Below are positions 8,002-15,300 of a stretch of DNA of 64,000 bases, piece after piece (within the stretch, counting starts at the first letter, position 1; every line of letters begins with the position of its first letter). A program made the position numbers and the translations under genes. The notes beneath the pieces are model-generated. The model was given only the letters and a program-made list of their open reading frames with translations. It did no database searches and was not told the origin of the DNA. Source of the DNA: Suilimivivens sp964393865 (GTDB taxonomy: Bacteria > Bacillota > Clostridia > Lachnospirales > Lachnospiraceae); assembly GCA_964393865.1 (NCBI GenBank), contig CAYMUW010000006.1:1-64000 (forward strand), in the 5' to 3' direction.

Positions 8002-9846
8002 TTAGCTCTGGAAAAATGCCTCAGGAGACGTATCCTTATTTTCGAACAACGCCTCAAATTCAGCTCTTCCAATCTTCTCCTTCTCAAGCAGAAGCTTTGC
8101 ACAGCTATGAAGCACCTCCATATGCTCCGTAATAATTGCCTTGGCTTTTGCGTAGCATTCGTCGATAATTCTCTTTACCTCCCGGTCAATTTCACCGGAA
8201 ATCAACTCACTGTGCGCCTTGGCATGAGCCAGATCTCTTCCGATAAACACCTCATCATCGTCACTGTTATAATTAATGACACCGATATTCTCAGACATAC
8301 CGTATCTGGTAACCATATCTCTGGCTGCCTTAGTGGCCTTCTTAATATCACTGGATGCGCCGGTGGTAATATCTCCAAATATAATCTCCTCGGCAATTCT
8401 GCCTCCCAGGGAAACCATAATATCCTGCAGCATCTTTCCCTTTGTGATAAACATATCGTCGTTTTCAGGAAGAGGCATGGTATAACCCGCAGCTCCAAGT
8501 CCCGTGGGAATAATAGATACGGTATAGACCGGGCCTACATCAGGGAGTACATGGAATAAAATCGCATGACCGGATTCATGGTATGCCGTAATCTTTTTCT
8601 CCTTATCGGTAATGATACGACTTTTCTTCTCTGCACCGATACCGACTTTGATGAAGGCCTTCTTGATATCCTCCTGTATCACATAGCTTCTATCCTTTTT
8701 AGCTGCAATAATAGAAGCCTCATTTAACAAATTTTCCAGATCCGCGCCGGTAAAGCCTGCGGTAGTCTGTGCAATCTGCTTCAAATCCACATCCTCTGCA
8801 AGAGGCTTATTTCTGGCATGAACCTTAAGAATATCCTCTCTGCCCCCTACATCCGGCCTGTTCACACTGATCTTTCTGTCAAAACGTCCGGGACGCATAA
8901 TCGCCGGATCCAGAATATCCACACGGTTGGTAGCCGCAAGAACGATAATGCCCTCGTTGACTCCAAAACCGTCCATCTCAACCAAAAGCTGGTTTAAGGT
9001 CTGCTCCCTCTCATCATGTCCGCCGCCCATTCCGGTTCCTCTGCGTCTGGCAACGGCATCAATTTCATCAATAAACACAATACAGGGTGAATGACGCTTT
9101 GCTTCTTCAAACAAATCACGTACTCTGGATGCACCCACGCCTACAAACATTTCTACGAAATCAGAACCGGAAATGCTAAAGAAAGGAACGCCTGCTTCTC
9201 CTGCAATTGCCTTTGCAAGCAGGGTCTTACCTGTACCCGGCGCGCCTTCCAGCAATACGCCCTTGGGAATTCTTGCTCCTACCTTGGTGAACTTGGCCGG
9301 TGCACGAAGAAATTCAACGATTTCCTCCAGCTCCTCCTTTTCCTCCTTAAGTCCTGCAACATCCTTCAGGGTGATCTTTCCGTCACCCGTGGAAAGCTTG
9401 GCACGGCTTTTCCCGAAGTTCATCATTTTACTGCTGCCGCCGGCATTCTGACTGTTCATCATGACGAAGAAAAATACCATCACAATCACCGCCAAAAGCA
9501 CCGGAAACACACTGGTTAAAAACCAGCTCTCCTCCTGAACCTTCTGAACCTCCGGGTTAATGTCGTAGGAAGAGAGCAGCTCTTCTATCTCCCTGACATC
9601 CGTTACATACAAGGTTTTGGTTCTGTTAGGCTCACCGCTGATTACAAAATCTACCTCACCGGTAGGAGTCTCCCTGCTGGGAGAAATGCTTGCATAAAGT
9701 ATCTTTCCTTCCTGCAAATCCGCAATCAGCTCTCCCTTGGTATACTCCACACGGTTATTATCCAAAAGACTGGGAATAATCAAGAGAGCCAGAAAAAGCA
9801 GCACAAGGATAAAGTATACATTATATCCGCGACTTTTCTTGTTCAT
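8002..9846 (-). CDS. ftsH: ATP-dependent zinc metalloprotease FtsH
   Basis: The 614-residue protein has the FtsH layout: N-terminal membrane helix (about 9-28), extracytoplasmic domain, second helix (about 108-127), AAA module with Walker A GAPGTGKT and Walker B CIVFIDEIDA, the SRH region ending in RPGRFDRKI, and an M41 peptidase domain with the zinc motif HESGH and a downstream Asp in GASSDIKKAT as third ligand. It is a hexameric membrane protease that degrades misfolded membrane proteins and short-lived regulators, and affects sporulation in Bacillus. It follows hpt and tilS, the conserved Firmicutes order. Length is usual for clostridial FtsH. Confidence 0.98.
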   Translation of the reverse strand: MNKKSRGYNVYFILVLLFLALLIIPSLLDNNRVEYTKGELIADLQEGKILYASISPSRETPTGEVDFVISGEPNRTKTLYVTDVREIEELLSSYDINPEVQKVQEESWFLTSVFPVLLAVIVMVFFFVMMNSQNAGGSSKMMNFGKSRAKLSTGDGKITLKDVAGLKEEKEELEEIVEFLRAPAKFTKVGARIPKGVLLEGAPGTGKTLLAKAIAGEAGVPFFSISGSDFVEMFVGVGASRVRDLFEEAKRHSPCIVFIDEIDAVARRRGTGMGGGHDEREQTLNQLLVEMDGFGVNEGIIVLAATNRVDILDPAIMRPGRFDRKISVNRPDVGGREDILKVHARNKPLAEDVDLKQIAQTTAGFTGADLENLLNEASIIAAKKDRSYVIQEDIKKAFIKVGIGAEKKSRIITDKEKKITAYHESGHAILFHVLPDVGPVYTVSIIPTGLGAAGYTMPLPENDDMFITKGKMLQDIMVSLGGRIAEEIIFGDITTGASSDIKKATKAARDMVTRYGMSENIGVINYNSDDDEVFIGRDLAHAKAHSELISGEIDREVKRIIDECYAKAKAIITEHMEVLHSCAKLLLEKEKIGRAEFEALFENKDTSPEAFFQS

Positions 9847-9886
9847 TCTTACTACCTCACTTACCGGCTATACCCGGCTTTGTCTA

Positions 9887-10411
9887 TTATTCAAACTCCA
9901 CTACCCCAATATAAGGCAGATTTCTATATCTCTGATCATAATCCAATCCGTATCCAACCACAAATTCATCGGGTATCTGGAATCCGGTATAATCCACATG
10001 TACATCCACAACTCTACGGTCCGGTTTGTCAAGCAGGGTACAAAGTCTTAAACTTGCAGGCCCTCTGTCCCGCAGCATCTCCATCAAATAGCTGAGCGTG
10101 CGCCCCGAATCCACAATATCTTCAATAATAATGACATCCTTATCCTTTAAAGGCTCATCCAAATCCTTTACAATTTTGACCACACCACTGGATTTCGTCT
10201 CACTTCCATAGCTGGAGACTGACATAAAATCCAAAGATACCGGTACTGTAATTCTCTTGGCAAGCTCACACATAAAAAAGCTTCCGCCCTTCAGCACGCA
10301 TACCAGATGAACCTGTTTCCCTGCGTAATCCTCGCTGATTCGTTTTCCTATCTCACATATCTTGGCGTCTACTTCCTGCTCTGAAAGCATAACTCTGATT
10401 TTCTCAGTCAT
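9887..10411 (-). CDS. hpt: Hypoxanthine phosphoribosyltransferase
   Basis: 174 residues, normal for the family. The PRPP-binding loop VIIIEDIVDSGRTL carries the Glu-Asp pair, and VCVLKGGSFF and PDEFVVGYGLDY are typical of bacterial HPRT. It converts hypoxanthine (and guanine) with PRPP to IMP (GMP) in purine salvage. It sits between tilS and ftsH, as in Bacillus and most clostridia, 28 nt after tilS and 40 nt before ftsH, and is probably part of one transcript. Confidence 0.97.
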   Translation of the reverse strand: MTEKIRVMLSEQEVDAKICEIGKRISEDYAGKQVHLVCVLKGGSFFMCELAKRITVPVSLDFMSVSSYGSETKSSGVVKIVKDLDEPLKDKDVIIIEDIVDSGRTLSYLMEMLRDRGPASLRLCTLLDKPDRRVVDVHVDYTGFQIPDEFVVGYGLDYDQRYRNLPYIGVVEFE

Positions 10412-10439
10412 TTCAATGACTCCTTTCCTCTCCCTGTGT

Positions 10440-11843
10440 TTATTCTTCCTTATCGATTACAGTAACCTGTAGGATGTTACGGGTATTTTCACCTATTTTA
10501 TAGTATTCACTGATCCGGCGTCCCGGTATCCACAAAATATGAGAATTTTCCGTTAACAGATAAATCCGGTTTCTTTCATCTCTGGGAATTTTCTCATTAA
10601 TGAAATAATCCTGAAGAGATTTGTGCCCTATTCCTCTCCTGCCATTCACGGTCAGATAATCTCCTGCCCGCTTTGTCCGAAATACCACAGACGAAATTAT
10701 TTTATCATAATCAAACCATTTCGTATATGTTTTTTCTGGAATATTTTGAGAATTATCCGCGGAAAACACCGTAAATTCCACTATTCCAAGCCCCGGAACC
10801 ATAATTCTGCCGGGTATGGAAACCGGATATTCCGTTTTCTCATTGTCTGTCTGCTGCCTTTCCCCGGTCTGTGTATCATTCCTCTGTATGATACACAAAT
10901 CATATTTTTTATAAACCGTAAGTTGATAGGGCAGATGAATTTCCCTGCTTCCTGATGTCTCAAAAAGCTTTTGTATTGCCCTAATATGGGCGGCTGTAAT
11001 GTCCTTTTTCGATCCTGCCGCCTCCTCTACACAGGAGCGCAGAATTCTTCCCTGCAGATAGGGGGCCTCCTCTGAAAAAAGCGGAATATTGATCCTAATC
11101 CTTCCATTATCTTTCTGCACACAGCGCCCCATTGCCTGCCCGGTTTGCTTCTGAAGATACTCCTCCGCCATCAAAAGATCATCCGCCGCCCGGTTCATAT
11201 TGATGACTGCTCCCTGACAGATTTTCTGCTCTGCATAAGGAAGAATATGATGCCTGATACGGTTTCTGGTATAAATATCCTGCTCATTGGTACTGTCCGT
11301 ACAATATGAAATCTGCTTTTCCGAAAGCCACTCTTCAATCTCCTGTCTGGTTACTCCCAGAAGCGGACGGATTATATTCCCGTTTACCGGCCGAATGCCG
11401 CTTGCTCCCGATAAGCCCGTGCCACGAAATAAATGAAACAGCATGGTTTCCGCTCTGTCATTGCTGTTATGCGCCACCGCAATTTTGCCCTGATCCGTGC
11501 CGAGAGCCTTTTCAAATGCCTGATAACGTATCCTTCTTCCCTCTTCCTCCTCGGAACGGCCTGACTGAGCTGCCAGCGCCTTAACATTTTCCTCCACCAG
11601 ATAAAAAGGAAGCTTATACTTTTCACAGAGAGCCTTCACAAATTCCGCATCTTCTCCGGCGTCCCTGCGCACACCATGGTTCACATGCACCACCTTCAAG
11701 TCAAAGGGAAGCCTTTCTCTTATTTCCAGCAGCACAAAAAGGAGGCAGACAGAATCTGCGCCTCCCGAAACTCCTGCCACAACTGTGTCATGGGGTCTGA
11801 TCATATGGTATTTTTCTATATAATCCATCACTTTTTTGATCAT
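10440..11843 (-). CDS. tilS: tRNA(Ile)-lysidine synthetase TilS
   Basis: 467 residues with the PP-loop ATPase signature VAGVSGGADSV near residue 25, the tRNA-binding middle domain, and a C-terminal TilS_C domain ending around SHILWIPGRRISEYYKI. The enzyme attaches lysine to C34 of the CAU-anticodon tRNA-Ile so that it reads AUA; it is essential. It lies between spoIIE and hpt as expected. The start codon at 11843 is only 39 nt after the spoIIE stop, so read-through transcription is likely. Confidence 0.96.
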   Translation of the reverse strand: MIKKVMDYIEKYHMIRPHDTVVAGVSGGADSVCLLFVLLEIRERLPFDLKVVHVNHGVRRDAGEDAEFVKALCEKYKLPFYLVEENVKALAAQSGRSEEEEGRRIRYQAFEKALGTDQGKIAVAHNSNDRAETMLFHLFRGTGLSGASGIRPVNGNIIRPLLGVTRQEIEEWLSEKQISYCTDSTNEQDIYTRNRIRHHILPYAEQKICQGAVINMNRAADDLLMAEEYLQKQTGQAMGRCVQKDNGRIRINIPLFSEEAPYLQGRILRSCVEEAAGSKKDITAAHIRAIQKLFETSGSREIHLPYQLTVYKKYDLCIIQRNDTQTGERQQTDNEKTEYPVSIPGRIMVPGLGIVEFTVFSADNSQNIPEKTYTKWFDYDKIISSVVFRTKRAGDYLTVNGRRGIGHKSLQDYFINEKIPRDERNRIYLLTENSHILWIPGRRISEYYKIGENTRNILQVTVIDKEE

Positions 11844-11882
11844 ACTTTATAATATAACGGAATTTATGAAAAAAGGAAAGCG

Positions 11883-13100
11883 TCAGTCTTCTTTTTTCCA
11901 TACGCCTATGACCAAAACCGTCATATCGTCTCTGATATGTCCCCTGCATTGATGAATGCAGAAATTTAATATAGCGTTAGCCATTTCACCCGGATTTTCC
12001 AGATTACTGCTGCCGATCAGCTCCGAAAGCATGTCTTCCCCTATTCCCTGCGACAGGGCGTCTAAGATACCGTCAGAAACCATAATAATATAGTCACCGT
12101 CCATCAGCGTTCTTCCCACTGCCTCCATATCCGGCTTTTGGAATATTCCTAAAGGCAGATTTCCTGAGGATATCCTGTCCACCAAATGCTGTCTTTTAAT
12201 GTAGGAGCAGGCGCTTCCCACCTTTACAAACCGGCATTCACCGTTATAAAGATCCAGACTGCACAGATCTAACGTAGACATATTGGTATTTTCTCCACCG
12301 GTAAGCAATGCGCTGTTAATCATCTGAATAGCCATTTCCATCTGAAATCCGGCTTCCAGAAATTTCTGCATCAGCTCCACTACCATGGTGCTGTCTGCAC
12401 ATGCCTTTTCCCCGGAGCCCATTCCGTCTGACAATAATGCCGTAAGATTTCCCGTATCCTTCTCAAAAAAAGCATAATTATCTCCCGATAACTTTTCCGT
12501 TTCCTTTACCGCCTTTGCCACTCCGGTCAAAACATGAAATCTGGCCTCCTCCACATAGTAAAAGGTCTGCCATTCCCCTCCGATAAAAAAGGCATTATCC
12601 CCGGCGCTTACCAAATGTATATTGAGAAGCACCGACAGCAAATCGCCTATTTCATCTGCGGACAAATTGGATGCTTTGATACTTTTCATGGTAAGAGAAA
12701 CCTCCATGCGTCCCATTTCGTTTTCAATCAGGTACAGATTTTTAATTTGAATATCCACTTCCCGAAGAGCATGGGCAATCTGCTTAAACCTTCTCTCCCC
12801 CATGGGGATACATCTTCTGGTCTCCTCCGCCAAACCGGACATAATCTGCGCCATCTCCTCCAAATGCGCTACCATAAGCTCCTTATTTTCGCACAGGCGT
12901 TTCTGCCATATATAATCTCTTCTATCCTGTTCCTCTTTATTTCTGGCAATGTCCCTGCCATTTTCTGTCTCTTTAAAGCTGTCAGCCAGCTCTCTAATCG
13001 AATCGGCGTAAGTAAGCAGCTTTCTCCTTCCATATTCGGGAAGTATGCTGCCAAACTCTTCTCTTTCACTCAAATTTTGCTTTTTCATACCATTCTCCAT
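11883..13100 (-). CDS. spoIIE: Stage II sporulation protein E, form without the membrane domain
   Basis: 405 residues carrying the SpoIIE regulatory segment and the C-terminal PP2C-type phosphatase (LSDGMGSGEKA near residue 226, MVSDGILD, and a terminal RDDMTVLVIG with metal-binding Asp residues). SpoIIE dephosphorylates SpoIIAA to release sigma-F in the forespore. The usual protein is about 800 residues with ten N-terminal membrane helices. Here there are none, and only about 160 nt separate the start from the divIC terminator, so no hidden N-terminus fits. Synteny (yabP-yabQ-divIC-spoIIE-tilS-hpt-ftsH) shows this is the true spoIIE locus. A GGAGG site lies 28 nt before the ATG with a hairpin between. 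Promoter features are listed separately. Confidence 0.88.
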   Translation of the reverse strand: MENGMKKQNLSEREEFGSILPEYGRRKLLTYADSIRELADSFKETENGRDIARNKEEQDRRDYIWQKRLCENKELMVAHLEEMAQIMSGLAEETRRCIPMGERRFKQIAHALREVDIQIKNLYLIENEMGRMEVSLTMKSIKASNLSADEIGDLLSVLLNIHLVSAGDNAFFIGGEWQTFYYVEEARFHVLTGVAKAVKETEKLSGDNYAFFEKDTGNLTALLSDGMGSGEKACADSTMVVELMQKFLEAGFQMEMAIQMINSALLTGGENTNMSTLDLCSLDLYNGECRFVKVGSACSYIKRQHLVDRISSGNLPLGIFQKPDMEAVGRTLMDGDYIIMVSDGILDALSQGIGEDMLSELIGSSNLENPGEMANAILNFCIHQCRGHIRDDMTVLVIGVWKKED

Positions 13101-13133
13101 TCCGAAGCGATTTATCGCGAAGGAACCACCTCC
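13101..13133 (-). promoter_or_regulatory. Unusual spoIIE ribosome-binding region with a hairpin between site and start
   Basis: The only good ribosome-binding site (GGAGG, 13129-13133) is 28 nt from the ATG, too far for normal initiation. Between them GCGAT and ATCGC (13107-13118) form a 5-bp stem with a 2-nt loop, flanked by TTCC/GGAA that can also pair. Folding would bring the site near the start codon. No in-frame ATG, GTG or TTG lies closer to the site. Confidence 0.5.
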
Positions 13134-13144
13134 TGCAAAGGTCT

Positions 13145-13210
13145 ATTATACAAAATGCACAGAGAACAGTTTGTCAAAAACAAGCAGGAAAAACATAAAA
13201 TGTTTCGACA
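13145..13210 (-). promoter_or_regulatory. spoIIE promoter: 21-bp spacer and upstream Spo0A box
   Basis: On the minus strand a perfect TTGACA (plus 13172-13177) and a perfect TATAAT (plus 13145-13150) are separated by exactly 21 bp rather than 17. A perfect 0A-box core, TGTCGAA (plus 13204-13210), lies 26 bp upstream of the -35. The Bacillus spoIIE and spoIIG promoters are known for this same abnormal spacing and need phosphorylated Spo0A to be used by sigma-A. The match is direct in sequence; regulation is inferred. Confidence 0.8.
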
Positions 13211-13264
13211 GCATTTTTCCTGGATTCCACTGGCTTATTGAACACTTTCCTAGCACATAAAAAT

Positions 13265-13288
13265 AAAGCAGACATTTCTGCCTGCTTT
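13265..13288 (-). terminator. Terminator of the divIC transcript, overlapping its stop codon
   Basis: AAAGCAGGCA and TGTCTGCTTT (minus-strand reading) pair over 10 bp with one G-U and a 4-nt loop, followed by ATTTTTAT. It starts in the divIC stop codon and separates divIC from the separately promoted spoIIE. Confidence 0.75.
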
Positions 13289-13592
13289 AATCCTCATCCT
13301 TAAATAAAATCTCACCTTCATATACCAGTCCAAGCTTATCCCGGGCAACCTCCTCGATGTACTTCTTGGTCTGTGTATACTTTTCATATTCTTCTATTTC
13401 AATGGCACGTTCCTCTTCTGCCTCAATCTGCTCCTGAAGCGTCAGCTCCTTTTGGTGATAAGCCTCTTTCTTTGCCTGAAGCTCCACACTCTTAAATGCT
13501 ACCACTACCAGCATCATGATCACAGCAATGGATACCAGAAACATTCCGAAACGGTTCTGTCGTTTCTTTCGATATGCAGCCTTCCTTGCCAT
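13287..13592 (-). CDS. divIC: Septum formation initiator DivIC/FtsB family
   Basis: About 101 residues from the ATG at 13592. A basic cytoplasmic start, one membrane helix (FGMFLVSIAVIMMLVVVAF), an extracellular coiled coil, and the family end motif around YIEEVARDKLGLVYEGEILF. DivIC/FtsB proteins hold the division complex together with FtsL and DivIB. The longer TTG start at 13622 would overlap yabQ. The ATG starts 6 nt after the yabQ stop with AGGAGAGG upstream. Gene order yabP-yabQ-divIC is conserved in spore formers. Confidence 0.93.
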   Translation of the reverse strand: MARKAAYRKKRQNRFGMFLVSIAVIMMLVVVAFKSVELQAKKEAYHQKELTLQEQIEAEEERAIEIEEYEKYTQTKKYIEEVARDKLGLVYEGEILFKDED

Positions 13593-13597
13593 AACTC

Positions 13598-14110
13598 TCA
13601 GCCATTCCTCTCCTGCTTGCAACTATGTTTACATAATGTTATTTTAAGTAATTTAAAACGCCTCGTCAACTTATTTTTCACATATTTCCCCACTTTTCTG
13701 CTTTTTCTTGAACATTTGCCGGAAATATGCCATATTTTCCGCCCTAAAATGCCAATCGGATGAAACAAAAGACGCAAAATCTTAAATATCACATGAAAAG
13801 CACGTTCGATAACAGTTGACATAATATCTACGAAAAATCGGCTTATACTTTCCTTATATGCTATCATGCCAAGCGCAGCGCCAAGTACGGCAAACCATCT
13901 GAGGATACCGTTATTTTCCTCACACAGCATATTAAACACTCCTATGGCACAGGCTATCCAGAAAATCATATCCTCTAAGGAAATCAAAAGCAGATTATGA
14001 CGAATCAACCTGCGCAGCACCAAAAAGCCATCATACACAAAGGTGATGACAATCCCAAGCAAAAAAGAGTGTGCAAAAAAAACTATTTCACTGATAATAT
14101 TCTGGTTCAT
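13598..14110 (-). CDS. yabQ: Spore cortex biosynthesis protein YabQ
   Basis: About 170 residues with several hydrophobic helices in the first two thirds (FFAHSFLLGIVITFVYDGFLVLRRL, then two more) and a basic C-terminus. This is the YabQ pattern: a membrane protein needed for spore cortex formation, made under sigma-E in Bacillus. It directly follows yabP, whose stop overlaps the possible GTG start at 14116. I prefer the ATG at 14110. Position before divIC is the conserved order. Confidence 0.9.
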   Translation of the reverse strand: MNQNIISEIVFFAHSFLLGIVITFVYDGFLVLRRLIRHNLLLISLEDMIFWIACAIGVFNMLCEENNGILRWFAVLGAALGMIAYKESISRFFVDIMSTVIERAFHVIFKILRLLFHPIGILGRKIWHISGKCSRKSRKVGKYVKNKLTRRFKLLKITLCKHSCKQERNG

Positions 14111-14116
14111 AGACAC

Positions 14117-14407
14117 CTACTTAAACAGCCTTGTAAGAAAAGATTCTCCTTTGGCATTCATGTTTGACTGCTCCGAATATGTAAAGCTGTCAATACGGCC
14201 ATCCACATCTACCTCGCCTTTATCCAATGTAAGTCTGTTTACATGCAGCTCTTTTCCTTTGATCATGAGCATTCCCTGATCTGTTTCCAAAATAATCTCA
14301 TTTTCATCAAAAGATAAAACGTCACTGACACCTGTCAGATTACATGTCCTTCTATTATTCAGTATCAGCTTATGCGCCCGCTTGGTTACACCCGTTAATT
14401 CTTCCAT
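14117..14407 (-). CDS. yabP: Sporulation protein YabP
   Basis: 96 residues, all-beta, with the family's INNRRTCNLTGV-type start and DVLSFDENEIIL strand. YabP is a small protein made in the mother cell and required for normal spore cortex assembly, acting with YabQ. Its ribosome-binding site is inside a strong stem-loop (14414-14452). Co-translated with yabQ. Confidence 0.93.
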   Translation of the reverse strand: MEELTGVTKRAHKLILNNRRTCNLTGVSDVLSFDENEIILETDQGMLMIKGKELHVNRLTLDKGEVDVDGRIDSFTYSEQSNMNAKGESFLTRLFK

Positions 14408-14452
14408 AAAAAATCTCCTGATACAATCTCTATAAAAGATTATATTAGGAGA
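14408..14452 (-). promoter_or_regulatory. Stem-loop plus T-run covering the yabP ribosome-binding site
   Basis: On the minus strand, 16-nt arms (plus 14437-14452 and 14414-14429) pair with one A-C mismatch and one G-U around a 7-nt loop and run straight into six Ts that end at the yabP ATG. The AGGAG ribosome-binding site is in the 3' arm. The shape is that of an intrinsic terminator between rqcP and yabP, and it would also block yabP translation from a read-through transcript. Confidence 0.6.
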
Positions 14453-14473
14453 CAGCCCATTATATTCTTCAAA

Positions 14474-14713
14474 TTACAGATAGCGAAACAATTCCTTTGC
14501 CTCTTCCTTTTTTACAGTCTCCTGTACGTCAAGCACTTCCACCCTGACTTCCTTGTTGCCAAAGGAAATTGTGATAATGTCGCCTTCTTTTACATTGGCA
14601 GACGCTTTTGCAGGCCTGTCATTAATCAAAACCCTGCCCGCATCACATGCCTCATTTGCAACTGTTCTTCTTTTAATTAATCGGGATACCTTTAAATATT
14701 TATCCAGTCTCAT
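14474..14713 (-). CDS. rqcP: S4-domain RNA-binding protein RqcP (YabO family)
   Basis: About 79 residues from the ATG at 14713 (GAGG six bases upstream; an earlier in-frame start at 14770 has no site). MRLDKYLKVSRLIKRRTVANEA is the S4 fold start, followed by GRVLINDRPAK and VKEGDIITI. RqcP stabilises the RqcH-tRNA-50S complex during ribosome-associated quality control. Its place between hup and yabP matches Bacillus yabO. Confidence 0.93.
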   Translation of the reverse strand: MRLDKYLKVSRLIKRRTVANEACDAGRVLINDRPAKASANVKEGDIITISFGNKEVRVEVLDVQETVKKEEAKELFRYL

Positions 14714-14802
14714 ATTTTGCCTCTGTCTTCCTGTTACTTTTTGTTTCACAGGAAAGGCAATTCCTTTCACACATTAATCCATCAGGGTCTTTCCTATGAA
14801 AT

Positions 14803-14830
14803 GAGAAAAGGACCTGCTTTTGCAGGTCCT
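14803..14830 (-). terminator. Terminator of hup
   Basis: Perfect 9-bp stem AGGACCTGC/GCAGGTCCT with a 4-nt loop, followed on the minus strand by TTTCTCATTT. It lies 17 nt past the hup stop. Confidence 0.85.
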
Positions 14831-14846
14831 CATAGATGCTCGAATC

Positions 14847-15122
14847 TTATGAATTAACTAAGTCCTTTAAAGCCTTACCTGCTTTGAACTTAGGAGCCTT
14901 AGAAGCTGCAATCTTCATAACAGCACCGCTCTGAGGATTTCTTCCTTCTCTAGCTGCTCTCTGGGCTACCTCGAAAGTACCAAATCCAACTAACTGAACC
15001 TTTCCGCCATTCTTCAATTCAGCTGATACAACCTCTGTGAATGCCTTTACAGCCTTCTCAACGTCCTTCTTGGATAATCCTGCCTGATCAGCTATAGTTG
15101 TAACTAATTCTGTTTTGTTCAT
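14847..15122 (-). CDS. hup: DNA-binding protein HU
   Basis: 91 residues with the HU/IHF signature: helical dimerisation part (LVTTIADQAGLSKKDVEKAV), GFGTFEV, and the DNA-intercalating arm ending in AREGRNPQSG. A histone-like homodimer that bends and compacts DNA. A strong AGGAGGAG site precedes the ATG, and a consensus promoter and terminator frame the gene, consistent with high, independent expression. Confidence 0.98.
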   Translation of the reverse strand: MNKTELVTTIADQAGLSKKDVEKAVKAFTEVVSAELKNGGKVQLVGFGTFEVAQRAAREGRNPQSGAVMKIAASKAPKFKAGKALKDLVNS

Positions 15123-15189
15123 TTCGAACTCCTCCTCTTTTATATGAGTGTTTTTTTCCTAGATGTCTCTTTTGAAACGCCTATATTAA

Positions 15190-15218
15190 TATATATCGTT
15201 TTTAACTGTATTTGTCAA
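15190..15218 (-). promoter_or_regulatory. Sigma-A type promoter of hup
   Basis: TTGACA (plus 15213-15218) and TATATA (plus 15190-15195), 17-bp spacer, about 70 nt upstream of the hup start. Confidence 0.8.
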
Positions 15219-15300
15219 GGTATATTTGCCTTTTTCTGCGGTTTTTCTGTGGTTTTGTGTTTTTTTATTGTTTAATATTTTCCTTTATTTCAAAATTTTT

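Noticed and set aside
12534..13241. Plus-strand open frame opposite spoIIE
   Set aside because: It covers the spoIIE phosphatase coding region and its promoter in antisense, with no recognisable domain.
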